NCBI RefSeq assembly: GCF_001949145.1
Contig: NW_019091528.1
Span: 919,154-983,153, forward strand
Length of the DNA stretch: 64,000 nucleotides
From: Acanthaster planci
Lineage: Eukaryota > Echinodermata > Asteroidea > Valvatida > Acanthasteridae
Direction: 5' to 3'
Numbering within the stretch: the first letter of the stretch is position 1; every line of letters begins with the position of its first letter. Below, one piece after another: positions 1-11,900 of the stretch. The translations under genes and the position numbers were made by a program. The notes beneath the pieces are model-generated. The model had not been told where the DNA came from, ran no database searches, and saw only the letters and a list, made by a program, of their open reading frames with translations.

Positions 1-1
1 A

Positions 2-121
2 GACTGTAGTCAAAGTCCAAAACAGCTGGCTGAAGTTTCAAACCAAACTGTTCATCCAGTGTGTTCAAGCAGGAGAACTCAATCTAGGCTTGTGCAAGGC
101 GCTCTGTCCACAAGATCTTAA
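2..121 (+). CDS. possible C-terminal tail of an upstream gene
   Basis: One forward frame is open from the window edge for 39 codons and ends in TAA at 119-121. A long non-coding stretch and a poly(A) signal follow, which fits the last exon of a gene lying upstream. No domain is recognisable, and an open frame of this length can occur by chance, so the call is weak. Confidence 0.22.
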   Translation, partial: DCSQSPKQLAEVSNQTVHPVCSSRRTQSRLVQGALSTRS

Positions 122-1545
122 CTTTGAATTTAAGCGATGCGTATGAAACTGGACCATGTGCAGTGACAAAACTGTCTAGACACTGATGGTCGCATTGGAT
201 CAAGTTCAAGTGGTACTTGGAGTAATGTTTGTAATGCTGTTTCAAAGGTATTCCGAGGTTCTTCCTGATGAAGAAACACCATCATCAGAAACAGATATTA
301 TCAGTTACAGTTTATAATTCTTGACAGCTAGAATTCTCCAATTTTGTATCTGAACAGTACCCTGTAAGGTGGGGGCATGCATGTTATATGGGGAGTATCT
401 TGAACACTGTACATATGATGCTTATGTTGATATATTTTGGGTCTATATGAGCATCAATATTTGTCTTTATCAAAATATGTTCTTGAAAGATTTATCAGCT
501 CAACTGGGATCAGTCAGTGAAACGTAAATTGCTGGATGGAAAAACTTTGAAATATTTTACTATTTGGACCATCAGCTTTTACTTGTTCATGGCCTAAAGC
601 TCCAAGTAGGCCCCTGACTTTGGAGATCTCCAGCTCAACATAAGTCAAATTTTAATACATTGATTTGGAGCACAAAAATGGAAATTCCTCATTTGGTCAG
701 GTTATGAGAGGGCCTGAAAAAAATCTGGTTTAGCTTTAGACTCACAAAATCAGTCTGTAGGATTCCATAAACCTGGAATGTCATTATGACCTTTTACTCC
801 CTTGCATTGTGAAACAAGACAATGATTTTAAATGATATTTTAGATAGTTAGAATGTTCATATCAAATCCGTGTTTTTTATCCAGAGTGAATCTCGCACAT
901 TTAGCACATTATTTTTTTCTGGTTAGTTAATCATAGATTTATTTAGTGTAGTTTATTTCTCTAACTTGATAAAATGGCACAGCACATGCTTCCATTGGGC
1001 AAGCTGCATAGACCTTTATCATGAAGCTGCCATGTTTGTCTTGTTTCCTGTAGACCCATTGCAATGGTAATACAATTTCCCATGGTGATAAAAGGGAACA
1101 GAATATTTTTCCTCGCAGCCTCATCAGTTTAGTTACATTACTTTGCTTGGTAGAAAAGCAAGATGGCTGACCCATGATAGAGGTCTGTAGCAGACCACCA
1201 AGTTGGATCAGTTTGTTTCAAGTCCTGTCTTGCCCTCTTCTTTCCCCTGTGGTATCTGTAATAGTTACTGTATTTAAAACATGAATATTTACATGTATAT
1301 TAACATCAAAGGTGCAAGGTTTTGTATTTTTTGTATGCCTGAAACTCTGCAGAGAAAGAGGAATTTTGTTTTAAATGTTATGTACTCTATGTTGTTTGAA
1401 CAAGACAACAGAACGAACTGACAAACTAACTTTAATGAGAATGTGCATTTATCCAGTTTAATATGACAGGTGCTAAAAGAAGTCTTAATTAACAAGTGTT
1501 TTCTTTGTTGCATGCTGGTTTTTGTTTTACCAGAATGCTTTTAAG

Positions 1546-1706
1546 CAGTGCTGTAGTCAAGACGATCACAAGACCAGATAAGATCATTTACGAGACCAGT
1601 CACAAGCGAGGAAGAGGGTGAACAGTGACAAAGGAATAGTTTTGATGCACTTTATTTGATGGGCTTGTGACTTGGATGCAGACAGGATTTGGTCTTGTGA
1701 TAGTCT
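1546..1706. repeat. eroded inverted repeat, possibly hAT-like remnant
   Basis: Arms of about 20 bp at 1560-1579 and 1687-1706 are inverted copies built around ATCACAAGACCAGAT with three mismatches. The left side starts CAGTGCTG at 1546, resembling the CAGTGTTG start of the putative hAT-like element at 52167. No target-site duplication was found. Confidence 0.22.
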
Positions 1707-2642
1707 TCAGATCAGTCTTCTTCCTTTATTTGTGACAGCAAGAGTCACCTAATCCATACAGTTCCAATGATTGGCTTGCAATACTTTGATAGATATGCGA
1801 CTCTGGAATCCAGTCTAGATTTTTATTTGGTTGCCCTAGTATAAAGCACAGAGAGTGCAGGTGCCATTAGTTTACTGCACAGCATGAGATGTGTGGGTGG
1901 ATTCAGAGTCCTTCCTGCACCAAATGCCTCACCCCTGAAATTGTATTTTTGGCCTCAGATTCCAGGTACCCCATGGTGGTTGCTGTAGAGCACTCCCGTG
2001 TAACTTGATTTCAAGAATGTCATTTTTCCCTCCCTGGTGAGAGCGAGCAAGCTGGCCTTATGCAGTTAGAGGATGGACTTCTATGGGCGGTGGTGGGAGG
2101 CCAAGGGGGTATTCCCCTCCCCTCAAAATAAAATGAACAATAAAAAGGGAACAGAGGAAAAACAAAGGGAGAAGAAAGGGGAGGAAAATTGTCAATCTAC
2201 AGAAAAATAATACTTCCAATTCCTTTGTGCATAAACCGTGAAGGAAAGCTACAGCAAATGTATAATGCACAAGATAAGCTATGGATCAATGGAGTCTTGG
2301 ACTCACACCACTGAAATAGTTGCCTTGAATTCTCCCTTCCTCGAAGGATTATTTGCAGACCATTACCAGAATTTCTCTAATGCTTATTGTCCCATCTTAT
2401 GTCAATCCACCAAGAAAGCGGAATGTGCAACCTTTTTTAAAATTTTATTTTTTTATTTTCCAGGTTTGCATTGCCTGTCGCACGATTGTTCATTGTTTCA
2501 TTTTGGTAAAAGTTATACAAACAGTCTTGGTTAATTTTTTCAATCAGTTTTAAATCACATGTAGTATTGTATCCACTGTGTACTGATGTTATTGCAAATC
2601 AAAGAAGAGTAATCGAGCTGTATGAGATATTTTTTAAATGGT

Positions 2643-2648
2643 AATAAA
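2643..2648 (+). terminator. poly(A) signal AATAAA
   Basis: A canonical AATAAA is followed within about 40 bp by a long T tract and a GT-rich segment (TTTGTGTATAGTTTTGGGTG), the usual arrangement of signal plus downstream element. It would end the transcript of the gene upstream of the window. Confidence 0.42.
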
Positions 2649-2665
2649 AAGTTCAAAGACTACAA

Positions 2666-3990
2666 AAATGGTTTTCCAGACTACCTTTTTTTTTTTGTGT
2701 ATAGTTTTGGGTGGGGATGCGTCTTGTATAAATAGTGGGAGGCTGGGGAGTTTTCTTTCTGTCCAATTTGTCATTTCTAAATTTCAATTCGGAAAAAAAA
2801 AAAGACAGCTTCAGTGAAGCGTTATAAAGGAATTGCTTGTGGCATTTTTGTTTGTAGTAAATGTTGAGACTAAGTTGTGATTCTAATTTCACCACTGTCA
2901 GGTCAACTAGCATCATCCAATCCCTTCGCTCTTCCCATCCATGCCTTGGCCTTTTAAACAGTAAGGTATATAGCTTGTTTTGAAAGTTGCAGCCTATGTG
3001 TTAGCATCATGGAGACAACTCGGACCTCTAACAAGTACCATAACTACCTGTGCCCCCCCCACCACATGGTAAGTTTTGACGTGCACCGTGTGCATTTTCT
3101 GTGGGCCATTGGTGGCGCTATTTAATTTAACAAGTGCACGTGGGAGCGGACCAACGGCGAAACGGGACTGTCCCTTATGATGCATGTACCACTACCACAG
3201 TTGACAAAGCCCGCTTGGAGTACGTTCTCGCTCGGCCGTGCGGCGATTATGGAATATTCATAACCTGTGGTGAAGGATTTGCTCTGCTTGTTTGTAAGAG
3301 TTCTGGATAGATGTCACTTGACACTTTGTGCATGAAATCTATGAGACTGGTCAGAAAAGTTCTGTTTTCTACGTGGGAGAAAAACTACTTGCGTCCGTAT
3401 AAGGAATTCTCAAGTTCATAATTGGAGGAGGATGCTGTCAGGAACTATGCAGTTCTTAACAAGTGTTGGCAGTTGAAGCCTTGTTGAGTGCAACATAGCC
3501 ATAGGGGTACAAGACTGACATTTCACATGCACTGAAATTAACCTGCACCCTGCCTTGTTAACTAGTGGTTTTGACACTCAAAAATGTTTGTTCTGTGTGG
3601 GATTCTTGCCATTCATCTTTTCAGTTGCACACAACAGACTATTTATGTAGTTTAAATTCATAGGTGCAAAGACTTGTGGAGCCAGAGTGTAACCCTACAA
3701 AATCCTATACATGTTGTAGGCACATAATGATAATTACTTGGAAGAGCATTGGCCTGCATGAGGTTGCACTATTGGTCTATGTCAGTTTGATCATACTGCA
3801 TGTTGGAAGGGGAATTCCCCAACTTAAGTGTGTTACAGCATATGGGATTTTCCCCATAGGAGAAATACTTCATGAATATTTATGAACATGTAGGTGATAG
3901 CCAATGACACTGTAGATTTTCAGTCACATGATTACATGTAGCTTAGTGGGCTGGGTGTGTCTTTAAATCCCTGTCGGCTTGAACAAAAGC
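2666..3990. other. intergenic stretch without recognised gene
   Basis: No exon-like frame was found on either strand. A short CpG-containing patch around 3195-3255 stands out in otherwise AT-rich sequence and could be part of a promoter, but no start signal supports it. Confidence 0.4.
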
Positions 3991-3991
3991 T

Positions 3992-4012
3992 TATAAATAC
4001 AGCCTATAAAAG
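3992..4012 (+). promoter_or_regulatory. TATA-type core promoter candidate
   Basis: Two TATA matches lie close together, TATAAATA at 3992-3999 and TATAAAAG at 4005-4012. A TCAGAAA initiator-like sequence follows at 4023 (A at 4025), 33 bp from the first box. A strong splice donor comes about 100 bp later. This is the best candidate for the start of the NO VEIN-like gene, but no transcript supports it. Confidence 0.33.
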
Positions 4013-4024
4013 TACATTGCAGTC

Positions 4025-4122
4025 AGAAATTCTCATCTTTGCGTACGCTGCATGGTGTATAACTTGCATCAGTGCATGTATTTCCAGACTTTGCATGCGT
4101 GTAACAATATTCCATTCATTAG
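4025..4122 (+). other. candidate non-coding first exon of the NO VEIN-like gene
   Basis: The segment starts at the initiator-like site and ends at AG|GTAAGT, a consensus donor with GT at 4123. Splicing to the acceptor at 6566 would place it before the coding exon. It contains short upstream ATGs that end before the main start. Inference only. Confidence 0.28.
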
Positions 4123-4179
4123 GTAAGTTCCTTTAGTTTCATTTTGCTGAATTTGGAGCTCGGTCTCAGGAGTGTATGT

Positions 4180-4426
4180 GGGTAATTCCATAAATTACAG
4201 GTCCAAAAGTGTGACATTTCATGTCCCTGTTACACACGATCTTTGTTATTATGACATGAAAATATCACTAGAATCGATTTCAAACTATTACTATTTGTTT
4301 GGCAGGTTATTTGCATTTATTCATCACTCTCGGAAATTAGAAAATGTGTTCTGAACTTACAAAATCATATGTCAGATTTGACAGGGACACGAAAAAAAAT
4401 GGACCCCTAATTTCTGGAATTACCCA
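4180..4426. mobile_element. MITE, family A copy 1 (247 bp)
   Basis: Terminal inverted repeats GGGTAATTCC / GGAATTACCC bound the element. The flanking bases are ATGT on both sides (4176-4179 and 4427-4430), a candidate 4-bp target-site duplication. The whole length aligns with the reverse complement of 56025-56244, including the internal ATTTGTTTGGCAGGT block. No coding capacity, so non-autonomous; the superfamily is not assigned. Confidence 0.75.
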
Positions 4427-4904
4427 TGTACGTATGTATACTTGTACTGTGATACTTTTCATGTCCGAATTGTAGCGACTGATGAATACATGTATATATA
4501 CACGTATACCAGTTCAGTCGATGCAGTAAGACACCCTTTATGTGTAAATACATATACACTACCTTTCTACATTCTCTTATTTCTGGGACTGAGGTTGAAA
4601 TGGCAGAGCCTGTTGGCAACAACCACCCAGGGAAAGCTTCCCATATAACCCTTGAACATGCTTGTGAACTGCAAATGTCACGGACGGTACTGCAGAATCG
4701 TAGTTGAAAATGGCACGTGAAGTGCAGCAGTGTCGTGGCTCTCGATTTGGTAGTGCATTTGGACACTTGAAATCCTGTTATGAGTTGGAAAGAACTGTAG
4801 GGTGTGCAGATTGTCTTTGTCACTTAAGATGACACACAGAACAGTGAAAACAGAACCCTATCCCAAACTGTGCAAATTCAAAACTGAAACCTTTATCAGA
4901 CAAA

Positions 4905-5485
4905 NNNNNNNNNNNNNNNNNNNNNNNNNNNNNNNNNNNNNNNNNNNNNNNNNNNNNNNNNNNNNNNNNNNNNNNNNNNNNNNNNNNNNNNNNNNNNNNN
5001 NNNNNNNNNNNNNNNNNNNNNNNNNNNNNNNNNNNNNNNNNNNNNNNNNNNNNNNNNNNNNNNNNNNNNNNNNNNNNNNNNNNNNNNNNNNNNNNNNNNN
5101 NNNNNNNNNNNNNNNNNNNNNNNNNNNNNNNNNNNNNNNNNNNNNNNNNNNNNNNNNNNNNNNNNNNNNNNNNNNNNNNNNNNNNNNNNNNNNNNNNNNN
5201 NNNNNNNNNNNNNNNNNNNNNNNNNNNNNNNNNNNNNNNNNNNNNNNNNNNNNNNNNNNNNNNNNNNNNNNNNNNNNNNNNNNNNNNNNNNNNNNNNNNN
5301 NNNNNNNNNNNNNNNNNNNNNNNNNNNNNNNNNNNNNNNNNNNNNNNNNNNNNNNNNNNNNNNNNNNNNNNNNNNNNNNNNNNNNNNNNNNNNNNNNNNN
5401 NNNNNNNNNNNNNNNNNNNNNNNNNNNNNNNNNNNNNNNNNNNNNNNNNNNNNNNNNNNNNNNNNNNNNNNNNNNNNNNNNNNNN
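4905..5485. other. assembly gap (581 N)
   Basis: Run of undetermined bases. Reading frames crossing it are artefacts. Confidence 0.99.
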
Positions 5486-6566
5486 GTCATCAGGCCATGT
5501 TCGTGCTTGGTGCGACATTACAAAAGAGCGCTGTAAATACGCACTTGTGAAAAAAAGGGCACTTGCAGAGGAAATGAAGACACTCTGGCTGATAAGCGTA
5601 TCTGTATATACCCACTGATTCGAATTATGGAAGAGAACGCTCCTTTGATCTCTTGATTTTGACCAATCAGTACCGTTGCTACCAATACATATAACAGGCT
5701 TTGGTGGCACTCAATGGCGTAAAGGAAAACATGACACACAATTGTTGCGTGCAGATGTAGATCCCGGCCCTGTACGTGCGCTGGACCATACAGAATGTAA
5801 CAGCTTCTGAATGCTGAAGTTGGTTTGTCTGTGAGTGTGCTCTAGATCTGTGCTTCTGTTTATTTGCCCTCCCAAATTACAGAAAAGCACATTTCCAAGG
5901 TCAGAAACACTCTCGGACTCCCTTTCCTTGGGGCTGCTTAAATCGGCTGAAACAACCTTTAGCAGATTTCTGCTCGAAAATGATGTCACTGTTTCTAAAG
6001 TTGACTCTTATTGGCTAGCACATATGGTCACGTCAATTTGCACGCTCATAATCATGATGATAGGCACACCTGTATTTCAGACATTTCAGACCCATGGGCT
6101 CAGTTGAACACTGATGAACACTCAGACAAGGGGAAAGAGGGCACTGATGGGGAAAACAGTCCTTTTAAAATAGGGGGAAAATACCCCCTTTCCTTCCCCT
6201 CTGCCCCAAAATCCTAGTCTGTCTATAATTTTTAAAGTCGGTTTCCTAACGTTCCCCAACAGTTTATTGCCATTAAATTGTGGAGTTGTGCATGAATAGT
6301 AGCGTAGCCAAGATTTTTCTCTCAGCATGATGGAAAGAAATACATGTGTTGTACAAGACGTCTGGTGACTGGCCCATGTTATAGTACATTAATAAGTATA
6401 CAATTGGCAGAATAGTTTTTAGGGATTGCAACACCATATATGGCTTTTTTGTGGGAGGTACCCTGTGTCTAGCTACCTGTGTAAAATGACACATCAACTA
6501 AAAGAAATGATTTGGGGGCCAAAACCCAAATAAACAATGTCTCAGAGCAAATTTCTTTTGTTACAG
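5486..6566. other. upstream or intronic stretch before first coding exon
   Basis: No coding exon recognised. CCAAT-box-like CCAATCAG (5665) and other AT-rich sequence occur, but no convincing promoter. It ends at the acceptor TTTTGTTACAG (AG at 6565-6566) of the first coding exon. Confidence 0.4.
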
Positions 6567-6583
6567 GAAGGAAGTCTGAAGAT

Positions 6584-6607
6584 ATGAAGGATGGCTTCAG
6601 AGTCTAA
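6584..6607 (+). promoter_or_regulatory. short uORF overlapping the main start codon
   Basis: An ATG at 6584 in weak context (G at -3, A at +4) opens seven codons ending in TAA at 6605-6607, overlapping the main ATG at 6591 in another frame. The main ATG has A at -3 and G at +4. Such an overlap could reduce translation of the main frame by ribosomes that do not scan past it. Confidence 0.4.
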
Positions 6608-8918
6608 TGAACAGATTGAAGCCCTTCGAGATGAACTTGTTGTGCTCCTGCAAGCAAACCAACCTCACATAGATCTTGGGAATCTACAGGCACTCTACTG
6701 TAAGCAATTTCAAAAGGACCTGTCACTCAAGAAATATGGTATATCGTCCGTCAAAAAGCTTGTGGCTTTGTTCCCAGATGTTGTGGATATCATCCCTGCA
6801 GGAAAAAGCCAGCTCTTGAGGTTGAAAAAGACCCCAAACCCTTCCAAAGTAAAGAAGGAGGAGAAAGCTGGCAAAGATGCACTGGTAAAAAAAAAAGTGG
6901 TCTCATCACAAGACCTTCGAAGTCCCTCAGTTGGAGCTGGGCTCAACTCTTCCCTGAGTTTTCAAACTGATGTTGCCTGTGGCACTTCAAGGCTGGATAG
7001 AGATGCCAAACTTGCTGATAATCAGGTTTCCAAATTGTCTGTTGGAGGGCCCCGGACAGTCTTGGGAAGAGAGTTGGTGGAGTTGCTGCAGAGTTCACCA
7101 GGAGGGCTCGTCGGGCTCCACGTATTGACAGAGGCCTACCTGCAGAGGTTCAAGACGAGCCTGAACCTCACCGATTGCGGTATCGCTAAGCCTGAGTTGA
7201 TCGCTGATGCTTTCAGCGACATTCTTGAAGTGGTCAGTTGCTGTGATGACCCCAAGCATCAGTACATCTGCAGTAAACCAGAGGGTGTTAGTGCTCATCA
7301 AGACCAAGGAGCTGATGGACAAAGCAACATAGACATTTTGCGAGACGAGCTAAAAGCATTGCTTAAAAAACACCCAGAAGGTATTATGCTGAATTCATTG
7401 AGCAAGAAATACACACAAGAATATCACAAAGACCCACCCAAAAGGAAGGTGATAACAGATGCATATAAAGATGACTTTGAATTCTTCAGTAAGTGTACCA
7501 CAGTTGGCCATCAGTTCCTTCGCCTGAAACCAGGCTTATGCAAGGCAGGTAGAATTGCAGTTGGAAGAAATGCCCGTTCTTCCAGTCCGCAATTACCTTC
7601 CATGGTGTTCAGTAACACAGGTTTGGGTCAGCTTGGAGCTGCCCCAGGGGCCTCCTATTTGCCATCGTCAGCAGGGATTGGAAGGGTCACCGCAGTTGAC
7701 AGCATAAGCGAGTTAAGTTTGTTAGGTACCCCACCAGCTGTACCCACATTGCCAGTCCCTCCAATGGCTCTTACTGTGGGTGGACAGGGGATCTTTGGAG
7801 ATTATCCCTCTAACTTCCCGGCACTTCCTGGTCAACCAAAGCAGGCTCAAACACAACCACAGAAACCACAGGCTGAGGAGACTGAAGCTTGTCATATGCA
7901 ACAAGAACGGATGACAAGAGAATCAAGAAGTCAGCCTACAGAAGACTTTGAAAAGGCTAGCACAAAAGGAGCAGTCCTAAGTCAGCAGCCAGAGCTTAGG
8001 TTTGGCACTGTGGATTTGAGTGAACAGTTCCAGCCACAAAGCCAAAAGCCCAAACCAAGTATTACCCCCAAGCAGCAACAAGCTCAGTTGTCACTGCAAC
8101 AGCCCTATGTGCTGGATCAACTGCAGGGGCAGCCCCACCGGTTGAAAACAAGCACCAAGCAGTCTGATGCAATCCCATCTGCACAAACTCAACCACAGAA
8201 GCTTCTGGCATCAACTCAGCAACAGCAGCGGAAGCAGCAACAGATCCAACCATCCATGGGTAAGACACCCAGGCAGCAGCAGGTGTGCCTGCATCCCTTG
8301 CCATCACAGAAACGACAGAGCAGCAGCTTGAGGAAACAGATACCAAAACGGGGTGACCTCGATGCAGCAGCTCAGACCCTCATTGGCAACATAGCTGAGG
8401 CTGATCAGCTGGTCACAGTGGATCGCGTGGTGGACCTTCTTAAGCAGCACTTCCAGGCCACGAGTCTGCAGGAGCTGGGACTCCAACATGAGAGCCAACT
8501 CCAGTCCCTGAACCAACTGATCAGACTCCAGTCTAAAGTCAATGCCTTCATCCAGGCTTTCGTCAAAGTCCGGGCCATTTGTACCCTCCATGAGCTCAGG
8601 GAGTCTTTGGCCATGGTAGATGCCCCGAGGGATTCCACAGATAAGCGTGACTACGCAGACCTCCACCTAGGCCCCTTGTCCAAGCAACCCTTGGTCTACA
8701 AGTTTTTTACGTTCCCGCCAACCAAAGATGACACTGATATTCCCAAAATTACCACTTTGCATGTTCTAGAAGTCCTGAACAAATACCTAGAAGCTAAAGA
8801 TCTTTGGAGGAGCAAGGTAAAGCTGGAAAACTTCATGGAGTATCTCACAGAAGAATATAATGTGGAAGGACCATATGATTTGGGCTTGCGAATCCAGAGT
8901 GTTGCTCTTGGTATCTCA
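6591..8918 (+). CDS. NO VEIN-like coding exon 1: three LOTUS domains and Gln-rich linker
   Basis: The exon starts at 6567 after TTACAG and ends at TCA|GTAAGT, phase 0, 776 codons. Three repeats share the EALRDELVVLL / ELVELLQ / LRDELKALLKK helix followed by a wing with a basic strand, typical of OST-HTH. A linker rich in Gln, Pro and Ser follows, then a helical region (RGDLDAAAQTLIGN onward) resembling the region before the ATPase in NO VEIN-like proteins. The frame stays open 69 nt past the donor, but that tail is intronic. Confidence 0.9.
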
Positions 8919-11900
8919 GTAAGTACAACTGTTTCATTTCCTGACAATTTCCTTTTTCACGACACATCTACCCATGCATACACGTAACAGTATTGATATT
9001 TTTATCTGCAAATTTAGAGGGATGCGCTACAATGTCTCTTTACTTTCACTCAATCTCAGAGAATTATCAATTGTGGTGAAATAGTGATTTCACAATTTTA
9101 ATTATGCAGATAATTTTATTTTTACAATCTTTTTTCTAAATGTCTCACTCTTTCATGTATGTAACTTTGAAATTGGAGTAACCAACAGGTGCAGACACGT
9201 TACATACAGATTTAAATGGAATAAGTATAATTGTTTCAAAAAACAGGCTCTCAAGACTGCCAAACGTGAACAGAGAACAATCATGGACAAGGCTCGTGAA
9301 GACTTGAAGTCTTCTCTGGCTGATGAAGTGACTGCCACCATGGAGAAGATACACAAAGCCGTGATGTCACCGGCGGACATTGCAGGACACCAGTTCCCCC
9401 AGCTGGAGCTCCGTCGCCGCTACGTCAGCGTGACTGCTGCAGAGGCAGTGAATATGGTGTTCGAGAATGGCTGTGAGCTGACAGTCTACAGCAGGCAACT
9501 ACGGCAGTTCTGGTTGACACTGAAGAATGTTGTGACTGACAAGCTGAGTCGGTCCTTGTTCCAGTTAGCCATTTGTAGTGGTGACCTGAGTCAGCCCGAT
9601 GACCTTCCAGAGGGGATTCTAGACTACGGGGATGAAGAAGAAGACAAAGAAAGTGGTCCAGAGAATGAGAAAAGCCCAGTTAAATCACAACCAACTGAAG
9701 GTATGATAAACCAATAAAAATTAGAAACCTTGAATTGATGAATTCTCTCAAATGAGTCACATCAATCAAAGGAGCAAATGGCGTGTTCTCTTCACTTTAG
9801 CATTCAAGAGCACCAAGCTCTGAATTAAGTAATGGTAGCTTGGCTGGGCCTTCCTCTTGTTTTGAAAATTGTCCAGTGCTTATTTGCAATTTCTGAAAAA
9901 TCTTGGAAATTTTTGGTAAACAAGGTTCTTCCAGGGAAGAGGATCAAGCAAAGCCACAGAGGGTCTGTTTCAACTGCCACCTTCAGCCCTAGAAAACCAA
10001 GGCTTTTTCCAGGCCATCTCACAGCCAAGAGCTTGGCTGTCCCATGCCTGATCATTTGGAAACTTGCATTTATGTAAAGACTTTCATTATGAAGTTTTAC
10101 TTCAGTCCAACATTTGTCACGGTCATTTAAAATTAATGACCTTACTTTGTTTTCCATTCATACTGGTGCTTGAAATTAGTAAAATATGAGGATAGATTTG
10201 CAAAAATTTATGATATAACAATAAATAGCTTTTTAAATGGGGGTGACATCCAAGAGAAGGATGTAGCACCCAAGATTGCTGTTCAAAGTGTTGCAACAAA
10301 TGCATAACTATTACTGCAGAATTTCTGTAAGTCCATTTCGGTTACAGTATTTCATTAACATGTCTACTTGCATGCATTAGGCAAAGTTAACATTTTTGGC
10401 TAACCAAAAGTGCAGGAAATGGCTAACAACTTTGAAATGACTTAAAACCTCCCTTTTTACTACCTTGCAGATCAAATACGCGAAGAATTGTTGTGTTACT
10501 TGGACCGCATTCAGCATGGCAGCCTAAACTTGAAAGACCTGGCCCGCATCGAAGCCAAACTTTGTCAGCACTTTGCCTTCCAAGACTTTGTGTCCCTCAG
10601 CCGGACAAAGCGGACCTTTCTCCAGTTCATCTCGCTCGATCATCCAGGGGTACATAAGTTTTCTTTCCCTTTTTCACCTCTTTGCTGTTTAAGTAATTGA
10701 ATTTCATGTTCAAACCTTCAAGCCATGCCTATGATTCACCACACTGTCCTTTGCTGCTGACAAAATGGTTCCAGTTTTGCAAAATTGGCTAGTTTCATTA
10801 ATCAAAAATTTTGAATTAAAAATCAAAGCGCTAATGCGTTTTTGTTGCTGGGCATACAGTTCAACATTTTTATTTCATGATCTGAGCAAAAAATGCAAAC
10901 ATTGGTAGAAATCTAGTTTTCATATAGATGTAAAAAGACACAGGGATCTTCACCGACTAGCCCCTGACAATACACAATCATATGAATGTGCATTTTTGCA
11001 TCTACATGTAATACAAAAATGGACGCAGACGATCAGTAAAGTTGGAATTTACTCAACTATGTGGACTATCTACGTCATGTTGTCCGTCTCCCTGAGTACC
11101 ATGTTTTGTGCCGATTACCATTTGATACATGTTTCTGGCATTGTTTAGGTATTGGAGAGTGTAGGCGGTACCCTGATGGGCCTGGCGTCTAGCAGTCCCA
11201 GCCAGGGTTCCATCTACAGGCCGTCGCGCATGGATCTGGTGGAATTCATCCGACAGTGTGATCCGTGCAAGGTATGTGATTAGAAAATAAAAAGACCCTG
11301 GAAAAGTTGTCTTAACAATTTGCAATGGGCATAAAGAGCATCCTTGCATGTTTCTGTAAAAGTATGATGTCATATTGTTGGGCACATTCACCGCAAGTTT
11401 CGGCTTTTAGTGTGATGGCTCCATAGTGTAGAAATAAATGTTACTACACTGAACTTTCACAATTGCATTTTGCCTGCTAGTGGCAGGTAAATTGTGGCCA
11501 ACCATCAGCACCATTTCCATCAAGTAAAATAATCGTCCACAAAGTGTTAGAAAACCCACACAGCTATCAAAACACCAAATAATAAATACTACTAGGCCTC
11601 TTTGCCAAAGCCATGGGCCAAATGTACCCTTTGCTTGTGGTAGCAGGGGCATTTGGACTGCATTGCAATAATAATTATCGATCATCAAACACGCACACTC
11701 CACGGACCACCGTATCAAATGGGACAAAGCAAAACTCATCGCCCCATCCAGAACTGGCTCCCAAGAAGAATCCAAGAAGCCATCGAGATTTTCCAGCACA
11801 ACATCGTACCCCAAGACATCAGTTTCAAGCTCAGCGACATCTGGCGCCTCCTACTAGCACCAAGGCAGACACCCATTCCAGGGCAGTAGGGTCCCCTATA

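Larger units (their letters stand above)
122..2665 (+). other. UTR-like stretch, probably 3' UTR of the upstream gene
   Basis: AT-rich sequence with stops in all frames and no recognisable coding exon on either strand. It ends at an AATAAA signal. A 3' UTR of about 2.5 kb is plausible for an animal gene, but this is inferred only from the terminal signal and the absence of exons. Confidence 0.3.

Noticed and set aside
4802-5710. Long frames on both strands
   Set aside because: They exist only because the N run contains no stop codons.
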